Counted from the stretch's first letter, positions 1-9,433 are shown. The stretch is DNA of 37,833 nucleotides from Deltaproteobacteria bacterium (GCA_029938605.1 JAOZUO010000071.1:1-37833), one strand, 5' to 3'. Notes: generated from the sequence alone by a model not told the origin. Numbers and translations: made by a program.

Positions 1-158
1 GGGCTCGCGGAAGAAGTACTTCGAAGGACCGAGGGCGTCGAGACGTAACTGTGCCAAGGCGTGAGGAGGGCGAATAGTGGGGCTATTCAACCGACGAGCA
101 ACGCAGGCACAGTTGACGGATCGGTGACCGAATCCCGAAGTACTTCTTTCGCGAGCCC
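1..158 (+). repeat. Nested inverted-repeat element; possible structured RNA or MITE-like unit
   Basis: Bases 1-23 pair with 136-158 over 23 positions; the only non-Watson-Crick pair is 10/149, which is G-U if the plus strand is transcribed and A-C if the minus strand is. Inside, all helices nest: 28-32/121-125, 44-46/116-118 followed by 47-55/106-114 (with base 115 bulged), 59-62/101-104, and a terminal hairpin 72-77/83-88 with loop TGGGG. No ORF of note lies inside. The architecture fits a structured RNA or a small palindromic mobile repeat. It begins at the window edge, so the left boundary may extend further. I do not recognise a named family. Confidence 0.6.
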
Positions 159-205
159 TTAGGATCGCAATTCTGTCAGAATCACACCTCATATAATGCA
201 ACGCA

Positions 206-235
206 TTGACCTGGCGACACTTTTGGTTTTAACTA
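206..235 (+). promoter_or_regulatory. Possible sigma70-type promoter of the PilZ gene
   Basis: TTGACC (206-211) and TAACTA (230-235) are separated by 18 nt, placing a start about 20 nt before the gene's ribosome binding site. A second isolated -10-like TATAAT lies at 192-197 without a convincing -35. Weak evidence only. Confidence 0.3.
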
Positions 236-260
236 TCTCCGGCGCCTAAGGAGGTTCAGC

Positions 261-599
261 ATGACGGATGGTAATCGCCGGGATCCCCGAAAGGATCCAC
301 GCTTTGAGGTAGATGCACTTGCAGACCTGACAGGGACCGAGATCTTACTGAATCACAAGGTGTGCAATATCAGCCTCGGGGGAATCTGCCTACAGACCCA
401 GAGCTTGGAAGAGGTGGGGACAGTGGTGGACCTGGTGATCAACTTCCCCGAGCTGGAGTCCACCATCGCCGTGAAGGGGGAAGTGGTGTGGGTGAATCGG
501 GAGGAACCCACGGACATGGGCATCCGATACGTGAGTCTCAGCGAGGAGCGTAAGCGCACACTTCGCAAGTATCTGCAGTCCATGGATGATGCCCGTTAG
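261..599 (+). CDS. PilZ domain protein (likely c-di-GMP receptor)
   Basis: A stand-alone 112-residue PilZ domain. PilZ domains bind cyclic di-GMP through an RxxxR motif and a (D/N)xSxxG motif; both are visible, as R10-x3-R14 near the N-terminus and N36-I-S38-L-G-G41. The rest has the alternating beta pattern of the family, with a typical end (MGIRYVSLSEERKRTLRKYL). The start is secured by a strong Shine-Dalgarno, TAAGGAGG, 5-6 nt before the ATG. Single-domain PilZ proteins usually act by binding a partner protein in motility, exopolysaccharide or secretion control; no partner is encoded next to it, so the target is unknown. The next gene (695) is on the same strand but shows no functional link. 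Confidence 0.9.
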   Translation: MTDGNRRDPRKDPRFEVDALADLTGTEILLNHKVCNISLGGICLQTQSLEEVGTVVDLVINFPELESTIAVKGEVVWVNREEPTDMGIRYVSLSEERKRTLRKYLQSMDDAR

Positions 600-694
600 G
601 GAAGGGCTTGTGCATTCCCTTGCAGGAGTCCAGGGGATTTGTTATTCCGGGCGGGTCTGCAAAACGGGTCAGTTGGTTGACTAGGAGAACGACG

Positions 695-1693
695 ATGTTG
701 CGTTGGGTTCTACCCTGTACGATCGCCATCATGCTCTGGAGCACCCCCGCGAGCGCCCGCTCCTTTGAGGGCCAGCTCAAAAAAGCCACCCGCATCCAGA
801 AGCTGTCACGGGTCATCGGACCGTTTCTGCAGCGCTGCGGTAGCGGCTCGAGCCTACGTGCCATCCAGTGCCGGGCCATCCGGGCGCGCATGCAGCACCG
901 GGTCAAGCAGTACACCTACTGGTCCGTAGTCCGCGCCATACGCGTTGGAGACTACGACAACACCCGACTCAACTTCCCGGTGTCAGTGGTGGGATGCCTC
1001 ACCTGCGACGGACCGGCCAAGCTGGACCATACGCTATTTGGCGCCAAGCCCTGGTACGTCACCACCGGCAAGCCCCGGCAGCTCAAGACGAAGGACAGCA
1101 AACCGGTGTTCGTGGGTCTCGACCTGACGAAGATCATTCAGCCAGTGGGCCCCTCCCAGGTAGAGAACTGGATGAAGGGAGTGCTCCCGAACCTGAAGGT
1201 GCAGCTCATCTATCAGGTGGACGGGAAGCGCTGGCCCAAGCGGCTGGGCAACGGGTTGGTGGTGAAGCTCATCGGCTATCGCCTCTACAATCAGTGCACC
1301 GGAAAAGTGCTCGCGTCGAAACCGCCCTCCCAGAGCGCCGCCCCCGTGGTCGCTGCGGCCACCTGCGGCAAAAAGAAGAGCGTGGCACGTCGGGTGGAGG
1401 CGCGCCGCAAGTCCATCCCCTCCCGCCTGGGCTCCCGGGACATTCAGACCGGCATGAAGCGCATCGGCGCCCGAATTCAGCAGTGCTACGACCAGTACCA
1501 GGTACCTGGCCTCGCTGAGGTCGTGGTCACAGTGGAAGGCAAAACGGGCAAGGTCGTCAAGGTCCGGGTGCTCGGCAAGTTCAAGGGGTCGCCTACCACG
1601 GGTAAGTGCCTGGTGGAGGCCGCCATGAAAGCGCGCTTCACAATCTTCAAGGCCAACAAGATGAGCTTCCGCTACCGTTGGTACCTCCGCTAG
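695..1693 (+). CDS. Secreted protein with AgmX/PglI-type (TonB-like) C-terminal domain
   Basis: The reading frame is open from 608, but the ATG at 695 is preferred: it has AGGAGA 6 nt upstream and begins a clean signal peptide (MLRWVLPCTIAIMLWS... then a cleavage site near ASA-R). The mature protein of about 310 residues has a middle part I do not recognise, with a CxxC (CLTC), and a C-terminal stretch of about 85 residues that resembles the TonB-like tail found at the end of many myxobacterial proteins such as AgmX/PglI: IQQCYDQY, then a beta-rich segment with GKVVKVRV, then a second Cys (GKCLVEAAMKARF). The two Cys probably form a disulfide. Likely periplasmic; exact role unknown. Two hairpins with T-runs follow downstream. 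Confidence 0.7.
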   Translation: MLRWVLPCTIAIMLWSTPASARSFEGQLKKATRIQKLSRVIGPFLQRCGSGSSLRAIQCRAIRARMQHRVKQYTYWSVVRAIRVGDYDNTRLNFPVSVVGCLTCDGPAKLDHTLFGAKPWYVTTGKPRQLKTKDSKPVFVGLDLTKIIQPVGPSQVENWMKGVLPNLKVQLIYQVDGKRWPKRLGNGLVVKLIGYRLYNQCTGKVLASKPPSQSAAPVVAAATCGKKKSVARRVEARRKSIPSRLGSRDIQTGMKRIGARIQQCYDQYQVPGLAEVVVTVEGKTGKVVKVRVLGKFKGSPTTGKCLVEAAMKARFTIFKANKMSFRYRWYLR

Positions 1694-1785
1694 CTCCGCA
1701 GATCATTCAGTCGCATCGCAGCTCGTCCGACAAACTTTATAACCGAAGAATTTTAGATGGATGAGGGGATTATTCCGGCGCAGGC

Positions 1786-1813
1786 TTGACTCGGCCCGGA
1801 TCAACCTTAACCT
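1786..1813 (+). promoter_or_regulatory. Candidate sigma70 promoter upstream of a structured non-coding stretch
   Basis: TTGACT (1786-1791), 16-nt spacer, TAACCT (1808-1813). A start would be expected near 1819-1821, exactly where a hairpin-forming sequence (1818-1824 pairing with 1863-1869) begins. Confidence 0.4.
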
Positions 1814-1818
1814 ATCTA

Positions 1819-1954
1819 AGACGTCGGAATTTCCTTTGGGTCAAAAACCGATTTCGGGTCCCACGTCTTTCTCACCCCTTATGTCCCACCCCGTTTCCCT
1901 CCGCGGGCCGGAGCATGCCGGAGATTTCTACTCCAGCACTCCGGCCCGCGTTTT
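1819..1954 (+). ncRNA. Candidate small RNA between a promoter and an intrinsic terminator
   Basis: This 136-nt stretch has no convincing coding frame. It starts about 6 nt after a plausible -10 box, folds into a 5' hairpin (AAGACGT 1818-1824 with ACGTCTT 1863-1869, containing a small CCGATTTCGG hairpin at 1848-1857), continues through a pyrimidine-rich linker, and ends in a 12-bp GC-rich stem followed by TTTT. This is the arrangement of many bacterial sRNAs. The alternative is that it is only the 3' UTR and terminator of the gene ending at 1693. Confidence 0.35.
1902..1954 (+). terminator. Intrinsic terminator, 12-bp perfect stem
   Basis: CGCGGGCCGGAG (1902-1913) pairs perfectly with CTCCGGCCCGCG (1939-1950); the loop contains a further GGAG/CTCC helix (1920-1923/1931-1934). 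TTTT follows at 1951-1954. It would end the gene at 695-1693 and/or the candidate sRNA. Confidence 0.75.
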
Positions 1955-1979
1955 CCTCTCAACCTTCCAACGACCGGCT

Positions 1980-2007
1980 TTTACAGGACCATCGGTTGAT
2001 GTATAGT
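1980..2007 (+). promoter_or_regulatory. Good sigma70-type promoter
   Basis: TTTACA (1980-1985), 16-nt spacer, TATAGT (2002-2007). The predicted transcript would start near 2013-2015, immediately before the hairpin at 2017-2038, and run toward the small gene ending at 2423. Confidence 0.5.
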
Positions 2008-2016
2008 GGTGGGCTC

Positions 2017-2041
2017 AGGGAGCCGTCGGAGGCTCCCTTTT
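2017..2041 (+). terminator. Terminator-like hairpin at the start of a transcript (possible attenuator)
   Basis: AGGGAGCC (2017-2024) pairs with GGCTCCCT (2031-2038) across a 6-nt loop and is followed by T residues (2038-2041). It sits a few bases after the predicted start of the promoter at 1980-2007, so it is either a second terminator for upstream genes, a 5' stabilising stem, or an attenuator. Confidence 0.55.
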
Positions 2042-2174
2042 GATCTGTGAAAACAACACGCCGGGAGCTTTGACCGAAGACACGATATTGGCAGGACCGC
2101 TCAATCTCAACCTCATGGAGAAGGAGATAGGAACGTGCCTGTTTGTGGGTCAGCTTTCGCGGAAGGTCTTTGTG

Positions 2175-2423
2175 ATGGAAATTAGCGAGAAATACCTCTT
2201 GTGCATCGCGCACGCTCTGTACTCCACCCGCTTGCACCTGCTGACCCTGACCGAAGTCGTACGACACGGCATCAAGCCGGACGAGGATGGCCTCATGCGT
2301 TTGCCGGCCGAGCTCGACGATGAGATGCGTAGCCAGGCCTTCGACTACCTGCTCGCCATGTTCCCGACCGAAACCCACGCCACGCTGCTCGCCGAACGCA
2401 ACAAGTGGACGACGCAGCAGTAG
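2175..2423 (+). CDS. Small protein of unknown function
   Basis: A short acidic/helical protein I do not recognise. From the ATG at 2175 it has 82 residues (MEISEKYLLCIAHAL... to a hydrophilic end KWTTQQ). This start has GGAAGG 8 nt upstream. The frame stays open further up, with another ATG at 2115 (no visible Shine-Dalgarno) and a TTG at 2040, so the protein could be longer by about 20 or 45 residues. No signal peptide, Cys pairs or transmembrane segment are seen. It is preceded by a promoter and a terminator-like hairpin and is convergent with the large gene that ends 27 nt downstream at 2450. Confidence 0.55.
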   Translation: MEISEKYLLCIAHALYSTRLHLLTLTEVVRHGIKPDEDGLMRLPAELDDEMRSQAFDYLLAMFPTETHATLLAERNKWTTQQ

Positions 2424-2449
2424 CCCGGTTTCAATACAGCCCCTTCGTT

Positions 2450-5335
2450 TCAGCGCGGCGTCACGGCACCTTTGTCGCGCTGCATCCGCTGCCGATAAAG
2501 TCGCCGCTGCTCCTTGCGGGAGATACTGAACTGTACGCGTTGGGGTCTTTGCGCCACGCCGACCAGGAGCCGCTTGCTGTAGGCGTACTTCGTCCAGGAG
2601 ATGCCCACAACGTGGCCCGAAACCACCGGCGTAGCTCCATCCCCCCGCAGCAGTCGGATCCGCCCATTCACCGGCCCGAGCACCAGGGGGCCCCGTCCGG
2701 GGCGATCCGGTAGACGCACTCCCTTGGCGCAGCCCGCCATGGAAAGCGCCCGCGAAAGGAGCCGACCGGCATTCTGGCCGGCGGCCGTCACGGCGTAGCA
2801 GATCATTCCGCTGGGATCCACACCAAGGCCGCTGGCGCGTCGGGGGCCGGAAGCTGCGCCCGGTGACACCGGTGCCGACGCCATCGCCGACGCCACCGCC
2901 GACGATGCGGAGGCGGGCGCGGGCGGAGCCGCCGCGCCGAGGGCGCCCCCGCCGATCACCAGAAGCTGGAGGTGATCCTTCGGCGTTGAGGCCGGTGTAC
3001 CCAAACGCGCCCGAGGGGCGTCGTCCTCTGCGGGTCCCCGCTCCACGAGCAACGCCGGGACCCGGGGGTTGGGCGCCACCAGCGTCTTGCCTCGCACCAC
3101 CAAACCCGGTGGGCTGTAGGCTCCGAACATCAGGGTGGCCACCGCGCGGACCACCACCGGCGTCGAACCCGACGCCACCGTCGCACGGTAGGCGAGGCGC
3201 CTGGGATCCAGCTTCACGAGCTGCACCACTGCCTCGGGACGTCCGGCATCGGGCCGGATGAAGGTCGTGGCGATACGCGGTGGGAAGGGCGCCTTTCCCT
3301 GGGGAAGACCACTCACACTCCAGGCCCCCTCGCCCTTAAGAGGTGTCGGGGCAACCGGACGGAGGCTGGGGCCCGGCAGCACCTGCCGCAGCGACAGATA
3401 AAAGAAGTCCCGCCAGTCCCGGCGAATGAACCGCGGGAAGGGTCGGGTGTACATGCCCGGCAACCAGCTCTGAGCGTAAAATACCCAGTCCTTGGTGCCG
3501 GGAACCAGACCCCAGGACTTCCGTCCACCGCGCTTCATTCGGCGGGGTGGATCCCGAGTGACCTTGGACCGCGGAACCATCCGGTACCACTCCAACGAGG
3601 CGTTCGTGCGATTGATGTCCAACTGCATGCCGTACTGGCACCGCGCAATCTTCATGGCTGTTGTCAGGGTTTCCAGGCTCAAGGCCTTGCCCCATAGGTA
3701 GGCGCCGTAGCCCTCCTTGGTGAAACAGATGCCGCTGCGCACGATGTATATCCGCTCGCGCTGGCTGCGCACAGCGAGCCCCCAGTACTGATTCTTCAGG
3801 GGGTTCACTACATCGTCCTCGATGAGCGGAGCGAGGTTCTGGCGGAAGGAGACCAACTCGGGCGGTACCTTCTTATCGCCGCGTTCCCAGGTGCCGAACA
3901 ACAGCCTGCCGCTACGATCCGTCGCCACGGTGGCGGCCCACTTCATGGGCTCGCGGATCAGTCGCCCCCGAGCCTTCATTCCCCACTCGCCGTGCATGGT
4001 CTGAAAGCCGCCGTTGAAGGCCGCGATGACCCGCCCCAGGTTGCCGTCCCGAGGGATCCGCCCCCATCCCCGCAACCCGGTGGAAGACTCGGGCTCCCGG
4101 GTCCCTGCCACAAATCCCAGCTCCACCTGCCGGGGATCCCAGATGAGCACCCCAACGGCCGAGAAAGGCCGTCGCGGATCCGGATGGATGAACGTCTCAA
4201 GCACGGGCACCGGTGCGCCCGGGTTCATCTTGATCAACGAACGGGGCGGGGCGAACCACTTGCCCTCGTTGGGCGGGGGCTTGGCGAGCAACGGCTTGAG
4301 CGGCTCCGGGGGCCAGTTGCTCGCCTTCACGCTCCCGGCCCGGGGGCGGTGCAGGTCGTGGGCCATGGCCACGGCGTCCGTATCTCCGCCCTCGGACACG
4401 GACTCGGAGGCCCCCTTGCTGACCTTACGCGCCCGCCGACGGAACAGATCCACCATGGTGTACAGGGCCACCTGCATCCACTCGATCTTCTTGGGCCCCA
4501 CCCCAGGCATCCGCCGCACCGTATCCACCAACCAGTTGAACAGTGGCTTTTCGCCCTTCATGGGCGGCTGGTGCACAAGCCAGGTAGCGCCACGGAGCAA
4601 CTTGCTCGACCGACAGTCCAGGGTCGCGACCAGGGTCTGGGCGCCCGACCGAGCGGTCACGGAGAGTCGTCCGGGCGCCTCCCAGGTGAGGGTGATCTTC
4701 CGCACGGGTTTACGCGGCTCGAGCCCATGACGGCTGAAGCCCCGCCAGTGACCGGACTCCTGGAGGTTGGTGAGATTGTTCGTCAGCCGACGCAGCGGTT
4801 TTTTGGCGGCCAGATCCCGCGGGGGATCTCCCCGGGTGTCCACCACCACCACCGCTCCAAGCTGTTGACCGGCGGGGATGACGAAGGCCAGATACGGTCC
4901 GGAGGCCAGAAGGGTGGGCTCGTCAATGGCCGGCGTCCGGGAGAGGTTCACCAGCGCCCGGCTGGCCAGGGGAACCCCCGCCGGCGTGAAGCGCACCGAG
5001 AGCCAGTACACGTCCCGGGGAGCGTCGGCCCCCTTGCGGCCTAGAAAAAAGACATCGCGGTAGCCAAACACGCCAGTGGAGGCGCTCGGTAGCCCCGTTG
5101 GGATCTGCACTGAGCGGGACTCTACGACCAGGCCGTGCTGACGTTTTACGAGGGCCGCCACGTTGGCCTCGGGGCGCCCCGGGCGCCGGGTGTCGCCGTT
5201 CCACCGCCAGACCGCGAACAAACCCCCGACGACACCAAGCACCACGAACAGCCGCAGCAGCGCTCGCAGATGCGGCCCCAGCCCCGGCTCGGTTCCGGTC
5301 AGTACACCGGTGGGGTGCTTGTTGGGTTCGGACAT
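2450..5335 (-). CDS. Membrane-anchored NAGPA-like phosphodiester glycosidase family protein
   Basis: About 961 residues from the ATG at 5335 (GGAG 3 nt upstream); an ATG at 5344 is in frame and equally possible, and the frame is open to 5473. A single N-terminal membrane segment (about residues 24-45, RALLRLFVVLGVVGGLFAVW) anchors the protein, with the bulk predicted outside the cytoplasm. A middle region near residues 420-700 resembles the NAGPA/phosphodiester glycosidase fold (relatives of the enzyme that uncovers mannose-6-phosphate): AAFNGGFQ near residue 440 and MQLDINRTNAS near 570, the latter where family members usually have an LDGG-type motif, so the active site is diverged. An Ala/Pro/Ser-rich linker precedes the basic C-terminus. 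Substrate unknown. It is divergent from dnaK1 across a repeat-rich control region. Confidence 0.65.
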   Translation of the reverse strand: MSEPNKHPTGVLTGTEPGLGPHLRALLRLFVVLGVVGGLFAVWRWNGDTRRPGRPEANVAALVKRQHGLVVESRSVQIPTGLPSASTGVFGYRDVFFLGRKGADAPRDVYWLSVRFTPAGVPLASRALVNLSRTPAIDEPTLLASGPYLAFVIPAGQQLGAVVVVDTRGDPPRDLAAKKPLRRLTNNLTNLQESGHWRGFSRHGLEPRKPVRKITLTWEAPGRLSVTARSGAQTLVATLDCRSSKLLRGATWLVHQPPMKGEKPLFNWLVDTVRRMPGVGPKKIEWMQVALYTMVDLFRRRARKVSKGASESVSEGGDTDAVAMAHDLHRPRAGSVKASNWPPEPLKPLLAKPPPNEGKWFAPPRSLIKMNPGAPVPVLETFIHPDPRRPFSAVGVLIWDPRQVELGFVAGTREPESSTGLRGWGRIPRDGNLGRVIAAFNGGFQTMHGEWGMKARGRLIREPMKWAATVATDRSGRLLFGTWERGDKKVPPELVSFRQNLAPLIEDDVVNPLKNQYWGLAVRSQRERIYIVRSGICFTKEGYGAYLWGKALSLETLTTAMKIARCQYGMQLDINRTNASLEWYRMVPRSKVTRDPPRRMKRGGRKSWGLVPGTKDWVFYAQSWLPGMYTRPFPRFIRRDWRDFFYLSLRQVLPGPSLRPVAPTPLKGEGAWSVSGLPQGKAPFPPRIATTFIRPDAGRPEAVVQLVKLDPRRLAYRATVASGSTPVVVRAVATLMFGAYSPPGLVVRGKTLVAPNPRVPALLVERGPAEDDAPRARLGTPASTPKDHLQLLVIGGGALGAAAPPAPASASSAVASAMASAPVSPGAASGPRRASGLGVDPSGMICYAVTAAGQNAGRLLSRALSMAGCAKGVRLPDRPGRGPLVLGPVNGRIRLLRGDGATPVVSGHVVGISWTKYAYSKRLLVGVAQRPQRVQFSISRKEQRRLYRQRMQRDKGAVTPR

Positions 5336-5410
5336 CAGCTCCATCTCAACAGTCCCTGAGCTCCCCCCCTCGATGGGGAGTACGAACTCAAGCTCGCGCG
5401 CGCGAACATA

Positions 5411-5434
5411 ACATGTTGCCTCACATGTTGCCTC
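5411..5434. repeat. Perfect 12-bp tandem repeat in a divergent promoter region
   Basis: ACATGTTGCCTC occurs twice in tandem (5411-5422 and 5423-5434), upstream of the membrane-anchored minus-strand gene. The same intergenic region (5336-5655) also has TTGACC at 5503 and 5513 and TCCTAGGT at 5543 and 5561. Such closely spaced direct repeats are typical of operator sites. Confidence 0.6.
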
Positions 5435-5542
5435 TATACGGGGACCCACAACCACCGCCACCCGGAGCCCCACAGCCAGGGGTTGGTGCGATCATGACTT
5501 TGTTGACCGGATTTGACCACAGCGGTGACGCTCCCCTGGGAG

Positions 5543-5568
5543 TCCTAGGTATACGTTTTCTCCTAGGT
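5543..5568. promoter_or_regulatory. Paired TCCTAGGT sites upstream of dnaK1
   Basis: TCCTAGGT at 5543-5550 and 5561-5568, 18 bp start to start, each containing the palindrome CCTAGG, about 20-45 bp upstream of the dnaK1 -35 box. A possible activator or repressor site; it is not the CIRCE element. Confidence 0.35.
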
Positions 5569-5588
5569 CTTTGTTTCCTTTCGGGGCC

Positions 5589-5616
5589 TTGACAGCGTGC
5601 CCGTCATGCTTAAATT
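5589..5616 (+). promoter_or_regulatory. Promoter of dnaK1
   Basis: TTGACA (5589-5594), 16-nt spacer, TAAATT (5611-5616), about 35 nt before the ribosome binding site ACGGAGG. A consensus sigma70-type -35; no clear heat-shock sigma32 CCCAT-type -10 is seen. Confidence 0.55.
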
Positions 5617-5655
5617 TCGCGCGTTCACAGTGACGGAGTCCCACGGAGGCCGCAA

Positions 5656-7587
<1,932 letters not shown>

Positions 7588-7620
7588 CGCCTCCTCCTCT
7601 CTTTCCCCCTCCCCGTCCCT
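7588..7620 (+). terminator. C-rich, G-poor tract after dnaK1; possible Rho-utilisation site
   Basis: Immediately after the dnaK1 stop is an almost pure pyrimidine run (CTCCTCCTCTCTTTCCCCCT...), with no stem-loop terminator. C-rich, G-poor RNA is the signature of rut sites. A similar tract follows gdhA. Confidence 0.3.
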
Positions 7621-7667
7621 CGGCCTCCGCCCTCGGCTGAATCATTTCCATCCCTCGAACGTATCCA

Positions 7668-7696
7668 TTGCCGACACCGGCATCGTGAATTAGGAT
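7668..7696 (+). promoter_or_regulatory. Possible promoter of the kinase-like gene
   Basis: TTGCCG (7668-7673), 17-nt spacer, TAGGAT (7691-7696), followed by AGGAGGG and the GTG start at 7724. Confidence 0.35.
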
Positions 7697-7723
7697 CCCG
7701 TATCGACAGGAGGGACTTCGATT

Positions 7724-9433
7724 GTGATTGGCACCCAGCTCGGCAACTACCGGATCATCGCCCCCATCGGCGAGGGCTCACTCGGCGTGGTGTACCTGGC
7801 CGAGCACCGACTCCTCGGCTCCAAGGTGGCACTGAAACGCTTCTGCGACCCTGTCGCCGCGGACAGCCAGGTCCGCCAACGCATCCTTACCGCGGCGCGT
7901 ACCGCGGCCAAGTGTCGGCACCCGGGCCTCGTCACCATCTTGGACCTCATCGACAACGACGACCACCTGGCCCTCGTCATGGAGCTACTCGAAGGCGAGA
8001 GCCTCGCCGTACACCTTGGGGCCGCGAGCGCGCCCGCGAACCCGGCCGAGACCTGGCAGCTCCTCGCGCCCGTGCTCGACGCAGTGGCCTACGCCCACTC
8101 CCAGGGCGTAGTGCACACAGCGCTGCGGCCGGGCAACCTGATGTTGGCCGAGGTTAGTGGATATCTGGTCGCCAAGGCAACGGATCTCGGTCTCGGTTTC
8201 CATCCGACCCAGGCCACCGACCGTGACCTGACGTCCTCGGACGAACCGGCGTCTTGGCTCCACTTCACGGCCCCTGAGCTGCACGCGGCCCCAGACGCCT
8301 TCACCCCTACCTCGGATATATACAGCCTCGGGGTCTTGCTCTTCGAGGCCCTGAGCGGCACGCGGCCCTTCCACGAGGCCAGCGCCGCCGAGCTCATCAA
8401 CGCCGTACGCACCCGCCGGGCGCCGGGGATGCGCTCGGTGCGACCGAGCCTCTCTCAGGAGCTTGAGGACGTCATCGCGCGCGCCATCGAGGGTACTCCG
8501 GCCGCGCGGTGGCCCGACTGCCGGGCGCTGGCCACTGCGTTGGAGCGGGCTGTGACCGCGCCCTCCCCGGCCACAGCCCCCATGCCCACGGTGTCGGTCC
8601 AGTCCGTGGCCCCTCAGGCGCAAGGTCCCGTCGCGCCGCCCGTGTCCGGTCCGTTGCCCTACACCGCACCCGAGGTCTCGCCGCAACCAGCGCCGCCTCC
8701 CGGGCAACCGGTTCCCACGCAACCGGTTCCCACGCAGCCGCCTCCCACGCAACCGCCTGGCAATACCGTCGCCCGAGGGCTCGCGCATCCGGTAACCCAC
8801 GCAAGACATCCCCATTCGGGGCGACGATCTCGCCCCGGCGCCCTGCGCAACGATCCGGCTCTCGCCGCCATGGAGCCCTCCTCCACGGTCCGCGATAAAT
8901 GGATCATCGCTGGAACCGTGGGCGTGTGCCTGTTCGCCTTGTTGATCGCCATGATCGTGGCCCTGGCCGGAAGCGACCACAAGTCGCCGTCGCTGTCACC
9001 GGCTGACCCGAACACCAACACCAACGGCGCCACGACCACCGGTCCCCCCGCCTCAAGCCGGGTCGACGCCGGACCCGTGGCCACGAACGTGACCTGCGCG
9101 TCCCTGCGGGGCAACTGGTCCGGAGTGTTCTATGCCGGCCGGGCGCGCCTGGCCCACCACTTCACCGGCACCGTGCAGGGCACAACCCGCGACTGTCGCG
9201 CCACCTTCCGCATCACCACCAACCGCCGCGGCTATGTCATCCAGCAGTTCGGAGTCACCATCGTGCTGGGCCGGATCACCTTTCGCGGCACCCACGTGGA
9301 CGCGTCCATGTCCGCCTACGGCTACTCCAAGGACACCTTCGTGGGGCACCTGGACCTCGCCCACAAAAGCTTTTCGGGTCGAGTACGCGACAACAAAGGC
9401 GTAGTGGGTACCGTGCGGATGCAGAAAAAGTGA
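7724..9433 (+). CDS. Ser/Thr protein kinase-like protein, probable pseudokinase, with extracytoplasmic domain
   Basis: 569 residues, GTG start with AGGAGGG about 9 nt upstream. The N-terminal kinase fold is clear: Gly loop GEGSLGVVY (16-24), VALK Lys38, DLG Asp154, TAPEL, SDIYSLGVLLFEALSG. However, the catalytic loop reads HTALRPGN (131-138) instead of HRDLKPxN, so the catalytic Asp is Ala133 and the following Lys is Arg135; the position of the helix-C Glu appears to be Ala57. Phosphotransfer is therefore unlikely, while nucleotide binding may remain. A Pro-rich linker with PVPTQ repeats, one transmembrane helix (about 393-416) and a beta-rich outer domain of about 120 residues (TCASLRGNWSGVFYAG...) follow. 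This is the layout of bacterial sensor kinases (PknB-like), here probably used as a scaffold or sensor. The neighbours dnaK1 and dnaK2 give no clear link. Confidence 0.85.
   Translation: MIGTQLGNYRIIAPIGEGSLGVVYLAEHRLLGSKVALKRFCDPVAADSQVRQRILTAARTAAKCRHPGLVTILDLIDNDDHLALVMELLEGESLAVHLGAASAPANPAETWQLLAPVLDAVAYAHSQGVVHTALRPGNLMLAEVSGYLVAKATDLGLGFHPTQATDRDLTSSDEPASWLHFTAPELHAAPDAFTPTSDIYSLGVLLFEALSGTRPFHEASAAELINAVRTRRAPGMRSVRPSLSQELEDVIARAIEGTPAARWPDCRALATALERAVTAPSPATAPMPTVSVQSVAPQAQGPVAPPVSGPLPYTAPEVSPQPAPPPGQPVPTQPVPTQPPPTQPPGNTVARGLAHPVTHARHPHSGRRSRPGALRNDPALAAMEPSSTVRDKWIIAGTVGVCLFALLIAMIVALAGSDHKSPSLSPADPNTNTNGATTTGPPASSRVDAGPVATNVTCASLRGNWSGVFYAGRARLAHHFTGTVQGTTRDCRATFRITTNRRGYVIQQFGVTIVLGRITFRGTHVDASMSAYGYSKDTFVGHLDLAHKSFSGRVRDNKGVVGTVRMQKK

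Noticed and set aside
8701..8760. Short repeats in the kinase-like gene considered as a CRISPR-like array
   Set aside because: They are 15-bp in-frame PVPTQ coding repeats in a Pro-rich linker, without spacers.
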